DNA from: Nitrospinota bacterium
GTDB lineage: Bacteria > Nitrospinota > Nitrospinia > UBA9942
DNA length: 12,852 nt
Direction of reading: 5' to 3'
NCBI GenBank assembly: GCA_003489165.1
Contig: DNJG01000088.1
Coordinates: forward strand, 1 to 12,852
Positions 1 to 7,253 of this stretch are shown here, one piece after another. Numbering within the stretch: position 1 is the first letter of the stretch; the number at the start of each line of letters is the position of its first letter. The notes below the pieces were generated by a model. It was not told the DNA's origin and ran no database searches. It saw only the letters and a list, made by a program, of their open reading frames with translations. Both the position numbers and the translations under genes were made by a program.

Positions 1-38
1 GGACAGTTTACTTGCTGCTAACAAATTTTATTGTGTTA

Positions 39-67
39 TTGACAATGAGATAATAATTGCTTATGCT
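39..67 (+). promoter_or_regulatory. sigma70-type promoter for the DIP1984-like gene
   Basis: A perfect -35 box TTGACA (39-44) is followed by a 17-base spacer and a -10-like TATGCT (62-67). Transcription would start near base 74, giving a short leader carrying a very strong ribosome site, AAGGAGGT (80-87), six bases before the ATG at 94. The boxes are visible in the sequence; promoter activity is inferred. Confidence 0.55.
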
Positions 68-93
68 ATTGATAGTTTTAAGGAGGTGGAAGA

Positions 94-633
94 ATGTCGG
101 ACAAGAAAAATAATATTTATCTATATGAAGCCATTGAGCTCCGGGCTGAATATGAAGCCAGAATAACGACTCTAAAAAGTCTGCTACCTGAGGCAAGAGA
201 AAACCGAGATAGATTTTCTTTTCGGAGAGATGATGAGACAAAGTATCGGCCAGTAGCCAATTTCAGTGTAGATGAAGTGCGTGAGGAATTACGCAACATG
301 GAGAACAAAAAGAGAAAACTCAACAATGCCATACAGTATGCCAATTTTGAAAACCATATTACAGTCAGTGGACAAGAAATGAATCTGGCTGAGGCGCTGG
401 AATTAAGAAAATCGGTCAATGTACAGATTGGAGAGTTAAACACGCAATTGGTTTCTTCTGCCTACGAGCGGGTTATCTATAAAGAGGGGAGAGACATCGT
501 GGAAAGTCCTGACATTGAATTCCCAAAAATTCAAAAGGCGCTTGAGGAGAAAAGGCTTTTGTTCAGAGAGTTGAATAGGAAGCTGCGTGATGCTTCTTAC
601 AAAAATGTCATTGATTTTAAGGATGAGAAATAA
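94..633 (+). CDS. DIP1984/septicolysin-like helical protein
   Basis: This 179-residue protein of unknown function has no signal peptide or membrane segment, so it is probably cytoplasmic. It is highly charged and almost entirely helical. It contains two similar halves: LYEAIELRAEYEARI near residues 10-24 and LAEALELRKSVNVQI near 98-112 both begin a helix with an L-x-EA-x-x-x-R pattern. A short segment, NNAIQYANFEN at about 77-87, joins the halves. This layout (L-x-EAL-x-x-R, then N-x-x-I, then a second EAL-x-x-R helix) resembles the DIP1984 family, sometimes named septicolysin. Usual members are about 150 residues; here an extra loop rich in R, D and F near residues 40-55 adds length. The start is fixed by AAGGAGGT six bases upstream. 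The next 300 bases hold no recognised gene, so it appears monocistronic. The family call is from remembered pattern only, and no biochemical role is claimed. Confidence 0.6.
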   Translation: MSDKKNNIYLYEAIELRAEYEARITTLKSLLPEARENRDRFSFRRDDETKYRPVANFSVDEVREELRNMENKKRKLNNAIQYANFENHITVSGQEMNLAEALELRKSVNVQIGELNTQLVSSAYERVIYKEGRDIVESPDIEFPKIQKALEEKRLLFRELNRKLRDASYKNVIDFKDEK

Positions 634-929
634 AGGATTAGTCGGAGACAGGGGAGCAAGTGCAAAAGCTGTTGTGAGACAGTGTATAGCCCAGTTATGG
701 ATCTGCAAAACCACTTATTTTGGGGTTGACGACCTATCGTTCGGAAAAGCCATTTCATTTTTAGCCTGTTATCATTACAGCAATTTCATCCTCATAGCCT
801 GATAGCAGTATGGCTCCGAGTCTCTGACAATTTTATACTCCCAATTGCAGGCTATGGAGAAAAGCTGAAGAACATATTAAAAATCGATACTATTATCCAT
901 AGAGTTATAGGAAATCATAATGAATTGGA
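634..929. other. gene-free interval, nothing recognised
   Basis: I see no convincing coding region, RNA gene or clear terminator in these 296 bases. The only structure noticed is an 8-base inverted pair, ATAGCCTG (794-801) and CAGGCTAT (848-855). It is too far apart and too short to interpret. The only open frame crossing the interval lacks a ribosome site and resembles no family. The interval may be decayed sequence between accessory modules. Confidence 0.4.
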
Positions 930-1238
930 ATGATGACATACATAGATGTTTTTGGTGGTTTGATAGAACTAACTGATGAGAGATGGCTTCATATTATAAA
1001 AGAACATCCTGAAGCAGCTCGCTACAAAGAAAAAATACAAGAGGTATTGGCAAACCCCGATTATGTAAAGAAAAGCAGCAGAGATGCCGAAGTCTTGCTG
1101 TATTATAGGTTTTATGATGATATTTCTAAAGGAAAATATATTCTTGTAGTAGCAAAGAAGGGATTGCGTTCTTTTATACTTACATGCTATGTTACGGATA
1201 CGATCAAAAAGGGGGTAACGTTATGGGAAAAGAAATAA
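930..1238 (+). CDS. PBECR2-like nuclease-fold protein, candidate toxin
   Basis: This small cytoplasmic protein has 102 residues (101 if the second ATG at 933 is used). The pattern is TYIDVFGG, then LTDERWLHIIKEHPE with two histidines (H21, H26), then a strand region LLYYRFY (56-62), then KYILVVAKK and SFILTCYVTDTIKKG. It matches my memory of the PBECR2 (phage-Barnase-EndoU-ColicinE5/D-RelE-like) group, whose members are predicted RNases. Candidate active-site residues are H21, H26, R51, R60, T85 and Y87; this is inference. Its stop codon lies inside the next gene, a 16-base overlap that implies translational coupling. A toxin followed by a partner is the likely arrangement. No strong ribosome site precedes the start (only a weak GGAA-like stretch), which would suit low expression. 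An alternative reading is a housekeeping protein of unknown role. Confidence 0.65.
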   Translation: MMTYIDVFGGLIELTDERWLHIIKEHPEAARYKEKIQEVLANPDYVKKSSRDAEVLLYYRFYDDISKGKYILVVAKKGLRSFILTCYVTDTIKKGVTLWEKK

Positions 1239-1453
1239 GGATTATTTATGATGAGGCGGGAGATATATTAGATATGTCTATTGGTGAGCCTGAAGAGGCA
1301 ATTTCTCGAGAGGTAGAAGATGATTTTTTCATCAGGATAAAACAAGATACCGGCGAAGTGGTCGGCTTTTCAATATTGAATTTCAGGAAGTGGTTTAAGA
1401 ATGCAAAAGATATTAAAATCCTTCCTGTTAAGGGTGAGCTTGTATTTTCATGA
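1223..1453 (+). CDS. DUF2283 family protein, candidate antitoxin
   Basis: This 76-residue acidic protein shows the DUF2283 signature: IIYDEAGDILDMSIG at residues 7-21, an acidic middle EVEDDFFIRI, then the glycine turn GEVVGFSILNFRKWF. The start is the ATG at 1223, with a G-rich stretch (1211-1215) seven bases ahead. An in-frame ATG at 1184 would add 13 unlikely residues lying within the upstream gene. It overlaps the preceding PBECR2-like gene by 16 bases, so the two are almost certainly expressed together. DUF2283 proteins are small and often found beside toxin-like genes. An antitoxin or accessory role is inferred from this pairing and not shown by any catalytic motif. Family assignment is fairly confident; function is not. 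Confidence 0.75.
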   Translation: MGKEIRIIYDEAGDILDMSIGEPEEAISREVEDDFFIRIKQDTGEVVGFSILNFRKWFKNAKDIKILPVKGELVFS

Positions 1454-1729
1454 AATTGCAAAGACCAGCGAAGTGCAAAATTTTAACTTTGCCCTTGCTC
1501 TCTTTAAAGAGCGTTGATTATGATAACCAATTGCATTGTGAGCCTGTCGAATAATTGCATGGTAATCCTTAAACCTCCAGAAGAATCTTGGCTTGAGTCT
1601 GTTTTGAGCCTTGAGCCTGCCGAAAGGGATGGCACAAACCTTGCTCAGTCAGTTTTAACACTCCTAATAAATTTTTTTATCTTTCCTTACTGTTGTCAGA
1701 TTTTTATTTCCTGTCATTAAAAAACCTCC
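1454..1729. other. gene-free interval with dispersed-repeat fragments
   Basis: No credible gene is seen. The interval holds two copies of a GAGCCTG(T/C)CGAA word, at 1540-1551 and 1613-1624, which resembles the widespread short repeat found in many bacterial genomes. The first copy is flanked by two copies of AATTGCAT (1529-1536 and 1553-1560). A short 68-codon open frame at 1514-1720 has no ribosome site and no family resemblance, and I treat it as noise. A weak self-complementary stretch at 1497-1512 could form a small hairpin behind the DUF2283 gene. Confidence 0.45.
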
Positions 1730-1756
1730 TTGAAACTGACATCGTGTCAGTATTTT
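1730..1756 (+). promoter_or_regulatory. candidate promoter with perfect 6+6 inverted repeat
   Basis: TTGAAA (1730-1735) is directly followed by CTGACA-TCG-TGTCAG (1736-1750), a perfect 6-base inverted repeat with a 3-base centre, and then by TATTTT (1751-1756). The inverted repeat would occupy the spacer of a promoter for the lipoprotein gene, a usual place for a repressor operator. The 15-base spacer is shorter than the 17-base optimum, so the promoter call is weak. The symmetry itself is certain. Confidence 0.35.
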
Positions 1757-1792
1757 GATAAGAAGCAGAAGAAATATTTATGCGTCTGCTTT

Positions 1793-1818
1793 ACATATTT
1801 ACATAACATATTTACATA
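1793..1818 (+). repeat. 13-base tandem duplication in the leader
   Basis: ACATATTTACATA occurs twice back to back (1793-1805 and 1806-1818), ending directly before the ribosome site of the lipoprotein gene. It could be a recent slippage duplication. It could also influence leader structure or start-site access; no evidence decides between these. Confidence 0.8.
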
Positions 1819-1832
1819 GGAGGAGAAAATTT

Positions 1833-3593
1833 ATGATTAGGCTCATTCTAAACACAAAGAAATGGAAGATGCTGTTTTTATGTCTTGCTGCACCCCTTGT
1901 TTTTACGGCATGTGGAGGCGGTGGCGGTGGCAGCACTACCCCAACCACTACCACAACTTCCCAGAAGGTGTCGGGTGTTGCAGCAGCAGGCTTGCCTGTT
2001 GTGGGACTTGTTTATCTGAAGGACAGCGCCAGCACTCCAACTACAAAGGGGCCAACAGAGATAGGCTCTGACGGCAGTTTTTCCTTTGATGTAACAGGTC
2101 TTACGGCGCCGTTTTACTTGAGGGCTCAAGGTTCTGTGGCAGGCACAAGTTATGACCTCTATTCTGCCACCACAAGTTCAGGGACAGTAAATATCAATCC
2201 TTTGACGAATCTGGCTGTTGCCGGGGCAGCGGGCGTTACTGACCCGTCATCTGTGTATAGCAATCCTGCCCAGAATCCCATAACTCAAGCAAATCTTGAT
2301 AAGGCTGTTACTGACATACAGACAATGCTTAAGCCCCTTCTTGATGCCTATAATGCCAATGTAAACCCCATTACAGGCACATATACGGCAGATCATACAG
2401 GACTTGATGCGGTCTTTGATGCGGTTGCGGTGAATATAAGCACTACCGATGGTTCTGTAACAGTTGTAAATAATGTGACTGATGCCACGATAGCATCAGG
2501 AACAACCACCACATTATCAACCCCGACAGACACCGTCACAACAACAGAAGTGACTCAGACCCAGACTACAACAACAGATATACAGGCGATACAGACGATG
2601 GCTAGTAATTTTGCTACTGCCATAAACAAGGGGGCGAGTTTAACTGCTGCTGACTTAGACACATTCTATGCAACAACCTACGGGATTAATGACGGATTGG
2701 ATAGGACACAGACAATAACTGATCAGTTATCATTTTTCCAGGGAATGACGAACACCGTCACGAGCATGAATATCACCATAGAGGCAAGTGGTACAGATTA
2801 TAAGGTTAACGGCTTGATGTATTTTTCAGACGGCTCTTCCAACTTCTGGCAGGAAGGTTTAATAGTCACCAATGAAGGCGGCTTATGGAAATTGAAGGGT
2901 AATGGGTATAAATCAGATATATATTTTGATGCGAATACCGAGAGGCGGATAAATGCAGACAGCACGGTCCAGACTGAAAACGGACTTCACTTTGATATCA
3001 CGGATGTTGGCAACCTCGGTCTTCAATCTGTAAAGATAACAGGTTCAGGGCTTCCTGCATCAGGGATAACCCTGAGTAAACCTGCAAATGAGCCTGTATG
3101 GTTATATATTGACACTCAATACCGGAACAGCACACTCAATGAACCGCATCTTTATGTGATGGATGACACTACTATAGGCTCTATACCCGATAATTCCATT
3201 TATACCTTCACTTTTTATGATGCTAATAGCACCCTTATTGAGACGAGGACGAGAAAGATTGCAAAGAGGCCGTTTATGAGCAGCGAGCTTACAGATGGAC
3301 ACTTCCCGACATTTGGGATAACATCTCACAGCCTTTCAGCGGCAAACATAGGAGGCACCCTCACATTCACTTATGCAAAGCCGACGGCCTTCGTGACTGC
3401 ATGGATGATGGCCGTATTGGAATTTTATAATTCCAGTAATAACGCCCGATATAGTAAAGAACTGCTACTTAATCAAAGCTCAGGGAGCATACTAAGTGGA
3501 ACTCCTTCATGGACGGCTACACAAGGACACTTTTCTATCTTTGCAAGAGATGAATTTAGTAGAATGGTAAGACTTTTCTGGATGTTCCAGTAA
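1833..3593 (+). CDS. poly-glycine exported lipoprotein, unknown function
   Basis: This 586-residue protein is predicted to be lipid-anchored. It has a basic N-terminus (K9, K10, K12), a hydrophobic core and a lipobox-like F-T-A-C with Cys27 as the modified residue. Six glycines and a Thr/Ser-rich linker follow, a style common in surface lipoproteins of Gram-negative bacteria. Residues about 44-95 look like a small beta-sandwich (carboxypeptidase-regulatory or transthyretin type). Residues about 222-250 are threonine-rich. Residues about 250-365 (FATAINKGASL, FFQGMTNTV, WQEGLIVTNEGGLWKL) resemble an NTF2/SnoaL-like fold. The C-terminal 220 residues are beta-rich and unrecognised. The start is the ATG at 1833, seven bases after AGGAGGAG (1818-1825); the frame stays open upstream to a TTG at 1755, but that region has no ribosome site and would spoil the signal peptide. 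A terminator follows the gene. No enzymatic motif is seen; a binding or structural surface role is only a guess. Confidence 0.75.
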   Translation: MIRLILNTKKWKMLFLCLAAPLVFTACGGGGGGSTTPTTTTTSQKVSGVAAAGLPVVGLVYLKDSASTPTTKGPTEIGSDGSFSFDVTGLTAPFYLRAQGSVAGTSYDLYSATTSSGTVNINPLTNLAVAGAAGVTDPSSVYSNPAQNPITQANLDKAVTDIQTMLKPLLDAYNANVNPITGTYTADHTGLDAVFDAVAVNISTTDGSVTVVNNVTDATIASGTTTTLSTPTDTVTTTEVTQTQTTTTDIQAIQTMASNFATAINKGASLTAADLDTFYATTYGINDGLDRTQTITDQLSFFQGMTNTVTSMNITIEASGTDYKVNGLMYFSDGSSNFWQEGLIVTNEGGLWKLKGNGYKSDIYFDANTERRINADSTVQTENGLHFDITDVGNLGLQSVKITGSGLPASGITLSKPANEPVWLYIDTQYRNSTLNEPHLYVMDDTTIGSIPDNSIYTFTFYDANSTLIETRTRKIAKRPFMSSELTDGHFPTFGITSHSLSAANIGGTLTFTYAKPTAFVTAWMMAVLEFYNSSNNARYSKELLLNQSSGSILSGTPSWTATQGHFSIFARDEFSRMVRLFWMFQ

Positions 3594-3613
3594 AGGATCA
3601 GGGGATTGTCCTT

Positions 3614-3640
3614 GGGGAGGGCTGAAAGCCCTCCCCTCTT
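3614..3640 (+). terminator. rho-independent terminator after the lipoprotein gene
   Basis: A perfect 10-base stem, GGGGAGGGCT (3614-3623) with AGCCCTCCCC (3627-3636), closes a 3-base GAA loop and is followed by TCTT. It begins 20 bases after the stop codon. The U-tract is short, so termination may be partial, but the stem is very stable. Confidence 0.75.
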
Positions 3641-3723
3641 CCCCATTGGACAGGCTTTCCTGTTGTTCCCATGCCCGGCCCCTGCAGGTTGCTACTTATT
3701 TTCTATCTTGCAACTCCCTCAAC

Positions 3724-3776
3724 TCATGTATATTCATGTATGTTCTTGACATAAACAAGTATTGCTGCAATAATAG
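3724..3776 (+). promoter_or_regulatory. vapBC promoter with candidate operators
   Basis: TTGACA (3746-3751), a 17-base spacer and AATAAT (3769-3774) form a good sigma70-type promoter 40 bases before the antitoxin gene. Two symmetrical elements lie on it. TCATGTAT occurs twice, at 3724-3731 and 3734-3741, one helical turn apart, just upstream of the -35. ATTGC-T-GCAAT (3761-3771) is an inverted repeat inside the spacer that touches the -10. Antitoxins of this type usually repress their own promoter, so these are plausible operator sites. The elements are seen; the regulation is inferred. Confidence 0.6.
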
Positions 3777-3817
3777 AGTCATAATGAATCACTTTTAGAA
3801 TCAAGGAGGTGGGACAA

Positions 3818-4090
3818 TTGAAGCAGATTACTTTAAGGAGTATACCTGATGAGATTGAAGCAATGGTTAAAAGGGAAGCAAAAGCAAAAGGTTTAAGTCT
3901 TAATAGGGCGTTTATTACGCTGATGGAAAGAGCAGGGGGTATAAAGGCGAAGGATAAAAAAAAGAAGACGCTTTATCACGATTTGGACAATCTGTCCGGT
4001 GTATGGTCAAAAAGTGATACCGCAGAGTTTGATAACAATCTTCAGTTACAGCGAAAGGTGGATGAGGAATTATGGAGAAAAACAAGATAA
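3818..4090 (+). CDS. VapB/FitA-like ribbon-helix-helix antitoxin
   Basis: The product has 90 residues. Residues 2-9 (KQITLRSI) form the DNA-contacting beta strand. Residues 11-24 and 26-39 (LSLNRAFITLMERA) form the two helices of a ribbon-helix-helix fold. The C-terminal part, LSGVWSKSDTAEFDNNL followed by a charged tail ending DEELWRKTR, matches the toxin-binding segment of FitA-type antitoxins (W-S-x-x-x-x-x-EF). The start is chosen as TTG at 3818, seven bases after AAGGAGGT (3803-3810). An in-frame GTG at 3809 would sit inside that ribosome site and is unlikely. It overlaps the toxin gene by 19 bases. It should neutralise the PIN toxin and repress the shared promoter, and such antitoxins are typical substrates of Lon or Clp proteases. 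Confidence 0.85.
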   Translation: MKQITLRSIPDEIEAMVKREAKAKGLSLNRAFITLMERAGGIKAKDKKKKTLYHDLDNLSGVWSKSDTAEFDNNLQLQRKVDEELWRKTR

Positions 4091-4479
4091 TCATGGATAC
4101 ATCCGCTTATTCCTCCCACCTGAGAGGAAACCCTGGGATTAAGTTATCAATTCAGCAGGCTGATGAGATATTCTTAAATCCTGTGATACTGGGTGAGCTA
4201 TTGGCCGGCTTTATAATGGGGAAAAATGAAAAGAAAAACAGGCTGATACTTGAGGAGTTTCTTTCTTCCCCAAGGGTAAAAATGGTTGATATTGATGAAG
4301 AGACATCAGAAAGATACGCTGTTATAATGAATCATCTTAGAAAAGAAGGCACTCCGATACCTACAAATGATTTATGGATTTCTGCATCTGCTATGCAGCA
4401 TGGTTTTAAGGTCTTAACTACCGATAGCCATTATCTGAAGGTGCCACAAATAATAACCGAGTATTATCAGGTGGATTAA
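4072..4479 (+). CDS. vapC: VapC-type PIN-domain ribonuclease toxin
   Basis: The 135-residue product is a complete PIN domain of normal length. Four acidic metal ligands are visible: D9 in IIMDTSAY, E42 in ILGELLAGF, D100 in PTNDLWI and D118 in LTTDSHY. All are in the expected order and spacing for a Mg-dependent endoribonuclease that cuts tRNA or rRNA in characterised members. The gene starts inside the end of the antitoxin gene (19-base overlap), the standard layout of a vapBC operon. A GATGAGGA stretch upstream can serve as ribosome site. The stop lies only 33 bases from the convergent end of lon, and I see no terminator in that gap. The catalytic set is intact, so the toxin should be active. 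The exact RNA target cannot be read from sequence. Confidence 0.92.
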   Translation: MEKNKIIMDTSAYSSHLRGNPGIKLSIQQADEIFLNPVILGELLAGFIMGKNEKKNRLILEEFLSSPRVKMVDIDEETSERYAVIMNHLRKEGTPIPTNDLWISASAMQHGFKVLTTDSHYLKVPQIITEYYQVD

Positions 4480-4512
4480 AATGAGATTGTTAAAGAGATA
4501 ATTTTAGGGGCT

Positions 4513-6861
4513 TCAATGCGAATCTTTCAGTGCCTCTTTTAGGACATCTTCAATCCCCTCAACAAATACAAACTTCATCTCATTTAATATATATTCGGGA
4601 ATATCCTCTAAATCCTTATCATTCTTCTTTGGCATTATTATTCCTTTAACACCTGCCCTCCTTGCAGCGAGGACTTTTTCTTTTACGCCTCCGATTGGGA
4701 GGACTCTGCCTGTGAGTGTTAATTCTCCTGTCATGGCTAAATCCTTTTTTGCAGGTTTCCCAGTAAGAAGGGATACAATTGCTGTAGCTATTGTTATACC
4801 AGCTGATGGCCCATCTTTTGGAATCGCACCTGAAGGGACATGGACATGGATGTCAAACTTATCATAGAAATTTTCAGGTATATTTAGTTCCTTTACATGG
4901 CTCCTTATATAAGAAAGGGCAGCCTGTGCAGATTCTTTCATAACCTCACCAAGTGAGCCAGTAAGTATAAGCTCTTTTCTCCCCTTCATTTTTGTCGCCT
5001 CTACAAATATTATATCACCGCCTGTCTCTGTCCATGCGAGCCCTGTAGCAACACCAATCCTGTCTTTTTCCTCTGCAACATCAAGGAAGAATTTTCTGGG
5101 ACCAAGGAGTTCTTCTACAACTTCAGGTATAATTTTATTTCTTACGGGTTTCTCCTGTGCTATATCCTTTGCTATTTTGCGGCATATAGATGCAATCTCC
5201 CTTTCCAGATTCCTTAAGCCTGCCTCACGGGTATATTCTCTTATAATTTCATAAATAGCCTCACTTGTAAATTCTATTGAGTAATTTTTAAGTCCATTTG
5301 CATCTATCTGTCTTGGTATAAGATATTGAAATGCTATCTTCTCCTTTTCTTCCTCTGTATATCCGGGGAGTTCAATAACTTCCATCCTGTCCTTCAATGC
5401 AGGCGGTACCGGATCTAATATATTTGCAGTTGTAATAAACATTACATTTGATAAATCATAGGGGACATCCATATAATGGTCAGAAAAGCTGAAATTCTGT
5501 TCAGGGTCAAGCACCTCAAGAAGTGCTGCAGCAGGGTCTCCCCTGAAGTCCTGTCCGATTTTATCCACTTCATCAAGCATAAAGACAGGGTTACAAACTT
5601 CAGCCCTTCTTATCTCCTGAATTATCCTGCCAGGCAGGGCGCCGACATAAGTCCTTCTATGTCCTCTGATTTCTGCCTCATCCCTCATGCCGCCAAGAGA
5701 GATTCTTATAAATTTTCTCTCCAGTGCCCTCGCAATGGATTTACCGAGAGAGGTCTTTCCAACACCCGGCGGACCAACAAAGCAAAGTATAGGTCCCTTC
5801 ATCTTTTCTTTATCCTTAAGTCTCCTTACTGCGAGGTATTCCAGTACCCTCTCCTTTACCTTCTTTAAGTTATAGTGGTCTTCATCAAGGATTGTTGCCG
5901 CACGATTTATATCCAGATTATCCTCTGTCTTTTTCTCCCACGGGACTGTTATGAGATAGTCAATATAAGTCCTTGATACTGTATATTCAGCAGATGCCTG
6001 ATTCATTTTTTCAAGTCTTCCAAGCTCTTTATTTGCAATATCCTTTACCTTTTCTGGCATGGGGGTCTCTTCAACCTTTTTCCTTAACTCATTCATTTCT
6101 GCCATGTATGGGTCTTCTTCGCCAAGCTCTTTTTGAATTGTCTTTAACTGCTGTTTTAATAAATATTCTCTCTGTGTTTTTGATAATTCCTTTGCAACCT
6201 CGCTCTGAATTTTTTCCCTTATCTGTAACATCTGAACTTCTTTATTTAGATATATAAAAACCCTGCTCAAACGCTCCAATGGGTCAATAGTCTCAAGTAT
6301 CTTCTGCTGTTCCACAACATCAAGTGATAGATATACGCAGATGAGGTCGGCAAGACGGGCAGGATTATCAATCTTCTCAATCATTGCCATTACATCATTT
6401 GGGAGAGGTCTTCCTACAGCAACAACTGTTTTAAATATAGTATTGATACTCTGGATGAGGGCGTCTGTGAAGGAGTTCTTCTCATAAAACTCCCGCAATT
6501 CTTCTATTTCTGCAATGGGATAAGGCTCTTCTTTTATATAATTAATGACCTTTATCCGTCCAATACCCTCTACGAGAATTTTCACACCACCGTCTTCCAG
6601 CTTCACTATCTGGAGTATCTTAACAGCAGTTCCAATAGAGTAAAGGTCTTTTGATGAAGGGTTCTCAACATGCTTATCCTTCTGGACAATAACCCCTGCC
6701 AAATGGTCCCCCTTCATTGCATCTTCTATTGCCATTTTATCTTTTGCACGGGGAAAAAAGAGGGGGGAAATCATCAGGGGAAATATCACTGTATCTTTTA
6801 TAGGAAGTATAGGTATCTGGAGGGGTATTACAGTATATAGAGGGTCGGTGGATGATTTCAT
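4513..6861 (-). CDS. lon: ATP-dependent protease Lon
   Basis: This is a full-length LonA-type protease (782 residues from the ATG at 6861; 790 if a TTG at 6885 is used). It unfolds and degrades damaged and short-lived regulatory proteins in the cytoplasm. In ATG numbering, the N-terminal substrate-binding domain runs to about 200 (IPLQIPILPIKDTVIFP near the start) and a coiled linker to about 290. The AAA+ module has Walker A GPPGVGKTS (363-371), Walker B FMLDEVD (427-433) and TTAN sensor (about 477-480). The C-terminal protease domain has Ser686 in KDGPSAG and Lys729 in GGVKEK, the catalytic dyad. Neither start has a good ribosome site. The TTG is 19 bases after the stop of the upstream small gene and could be translationally coupled; ATG was preferred by codon. 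Lon is the classic degrader of antitoxins such as the one encoded next door, but that link is inference. Confidence 0.97.
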   Translation of the reverse strand: MKSSTDPLYTVIPLQIPILPIKDTVIFPLMISPLFFPRAKDKMAIEDAMKGDHLAGVIVQKDKHVENPSSKDLYSIGTAVKILQIVKLEDGGVKILVEGIGRIKVINYIKEEPYPIAEIEELREFYEKNSFTDALIQSINTIFKTVVAVGRPLPNDVMAMIEKIDNPARLADLICVYLSLDVVEQQKILETIDPLERLSRVFIYLNKEVQMLQIREKIQSEVAKELSKTQREYLLKQQLKTIQKELGEEDPYMAEMNELRKKVEETPMPEKVKDIANKELGRLEKMNQASAEYTVSRTYIDYLITVPWEKKTEDNLDINRAATILDEDHYNLKKVKERVLEYLAVRRLKDKEKMKGPILCFVGPPGVGKTSLGKSIARALERKFIRISLGGMRDEAEIRGHRRTYVGALPGRIIQEIRRAEVCNPVFMLDEVDKIGQDFRGDPAAALLEVLDPEQNFSFSDHYMDVPYDLSNVMFITTANILDPVPPALKDRMEVIELPGYTEEEKEKIAFQYLIPRQIDANGLKNYSIEFTSEAIYEIIREYTREAGLRNLEREIASICRKIAKDIAQEKPVRNKIIPEVVEELLGPRKFFLDVAEEKDRIGVATGLAWTETGGDIIFVEATKMKGRKELILTGSLGEVMKESAQAALSYIRSHVKELNIPENFYDKFDIHVHVPSGAIPKDGPSAGITIATAIVSLLTGKPAKKDLAMTGELTLTGRVLPIGGVKEKVLAARRAGVKGIIMPKKNDKDLEDIPEYILNEMKFVFVEGIEDVLKEALKDSH

Positions 6862-6904
6862 AGAAAAGTCAGGGAAAGCAACCAAAGATTATCTTTTGAT
6901 ATTG

Positions 6905-7147
6905 CTATTCATCATCGGATATCCATTCAGGATTTTTTTCAAGAGTAATCTTTTTCTTTATTTCCGGAAACTTCTTTTTAAAATCAGGATGAATCTCCTT
7001 CAGATAGCTCTTAATCGCCTCAAGCTCTATCTTGATTTCGTCAATATCCCCTTTAAAGGTCAGCTTGCCGTTTTCAACTCCATCTTCCAATGCACTTACC
7101 TCTTTTTCCAAAAAATGCAGTTTGCCTTCCAATTCCTTCTCTTCCAT
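6905..7147 (-). CDS. small coiled-coil protein of unknown function
   Basis: This 80-residue, strongly charged protein has no signal peptide or membrane segment. Residues 1-24 (LEGKLHFLEKEVSALEDGV) and about 34-52 (DIDEIKIELEAIKSYLKEI) carry heptad-like leucine/isoleucine spacing, so a helical hairpin or dimeric coiled coil is likely. The tail KKKITLEKNPEWISDDE is charged and probably flexible. The ATG at 7147 has an excellent ribosome site: the complement of 7151-7159 reads AGGGGAGGA. It is co-directional with lon, whose start lies 19 or 43 bases beyond, so both are probably on one transcript. A Lon cofactor or adaptor role is possible from position alone, with no sequence support. I do not recognise a named family. 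Confidence 0.7.
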   Translation of the reverse strand: MEEKELEGKLHFLEKEVSALEDGVENGKLTFKGDIDEIKIELEAIKSYLKEIHPDFKKKFPEIKKKITLEKNPEWISDDE

Positions 7148-7167
7148 TTATCCTCCCCTTTTACAAA

Positions 7168-7246
7168 AGTAAGCAGTAAGTAGTAGGCAGTAAGCATAAA
7201 AAAGCAAGAGGTAGTCTGCCTACTGTCTACTGCCTACTGTTTACTG
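7168..7246. repeat. GTAGGCAGTA-type imperfect palindrome
   Basis: The left arm (7168-7196), built of AGTA/GCAGTA words, is matched by a reverse-complement arm (7216-7246) built of CTGCCTACTGT words, with about 19 bases between. It lies between the universal stress protein gene and the small coiled-coil gene. The same word set reappears inside the nuclease signal-peptide region at 8710-8749. The arms would make a long hairpin in the transcript and could attenuate readthrough from usp to lon. Confidence 0.8.
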
Positions 7247-7253
7247 TATTTTA

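Noticed and set aside
587..802. A 71-codon open frame overlapping the end of the first gene
   Set aside because: It has no ribosome site, starts inside a convincing gene in another frame, and resembles no family.
634..929. A decayed gene between the first protein and the PBECR2-like gene
   Set aside because: No frame shows a recognisable family fragment on either strand, so calling a pseudogene would be unsupported.
1514..1720. A 68-codon open frame on the plus strand
   Set aside because: No ribosome site, odd composition, and it runs through dispersed-repeat words; likely chance.
7168..7246. Possible CRISPR-like repetition
   Set aside because: The words are very short, touch one another without spacers, and form opposed arms; it is a palindromic repeat.
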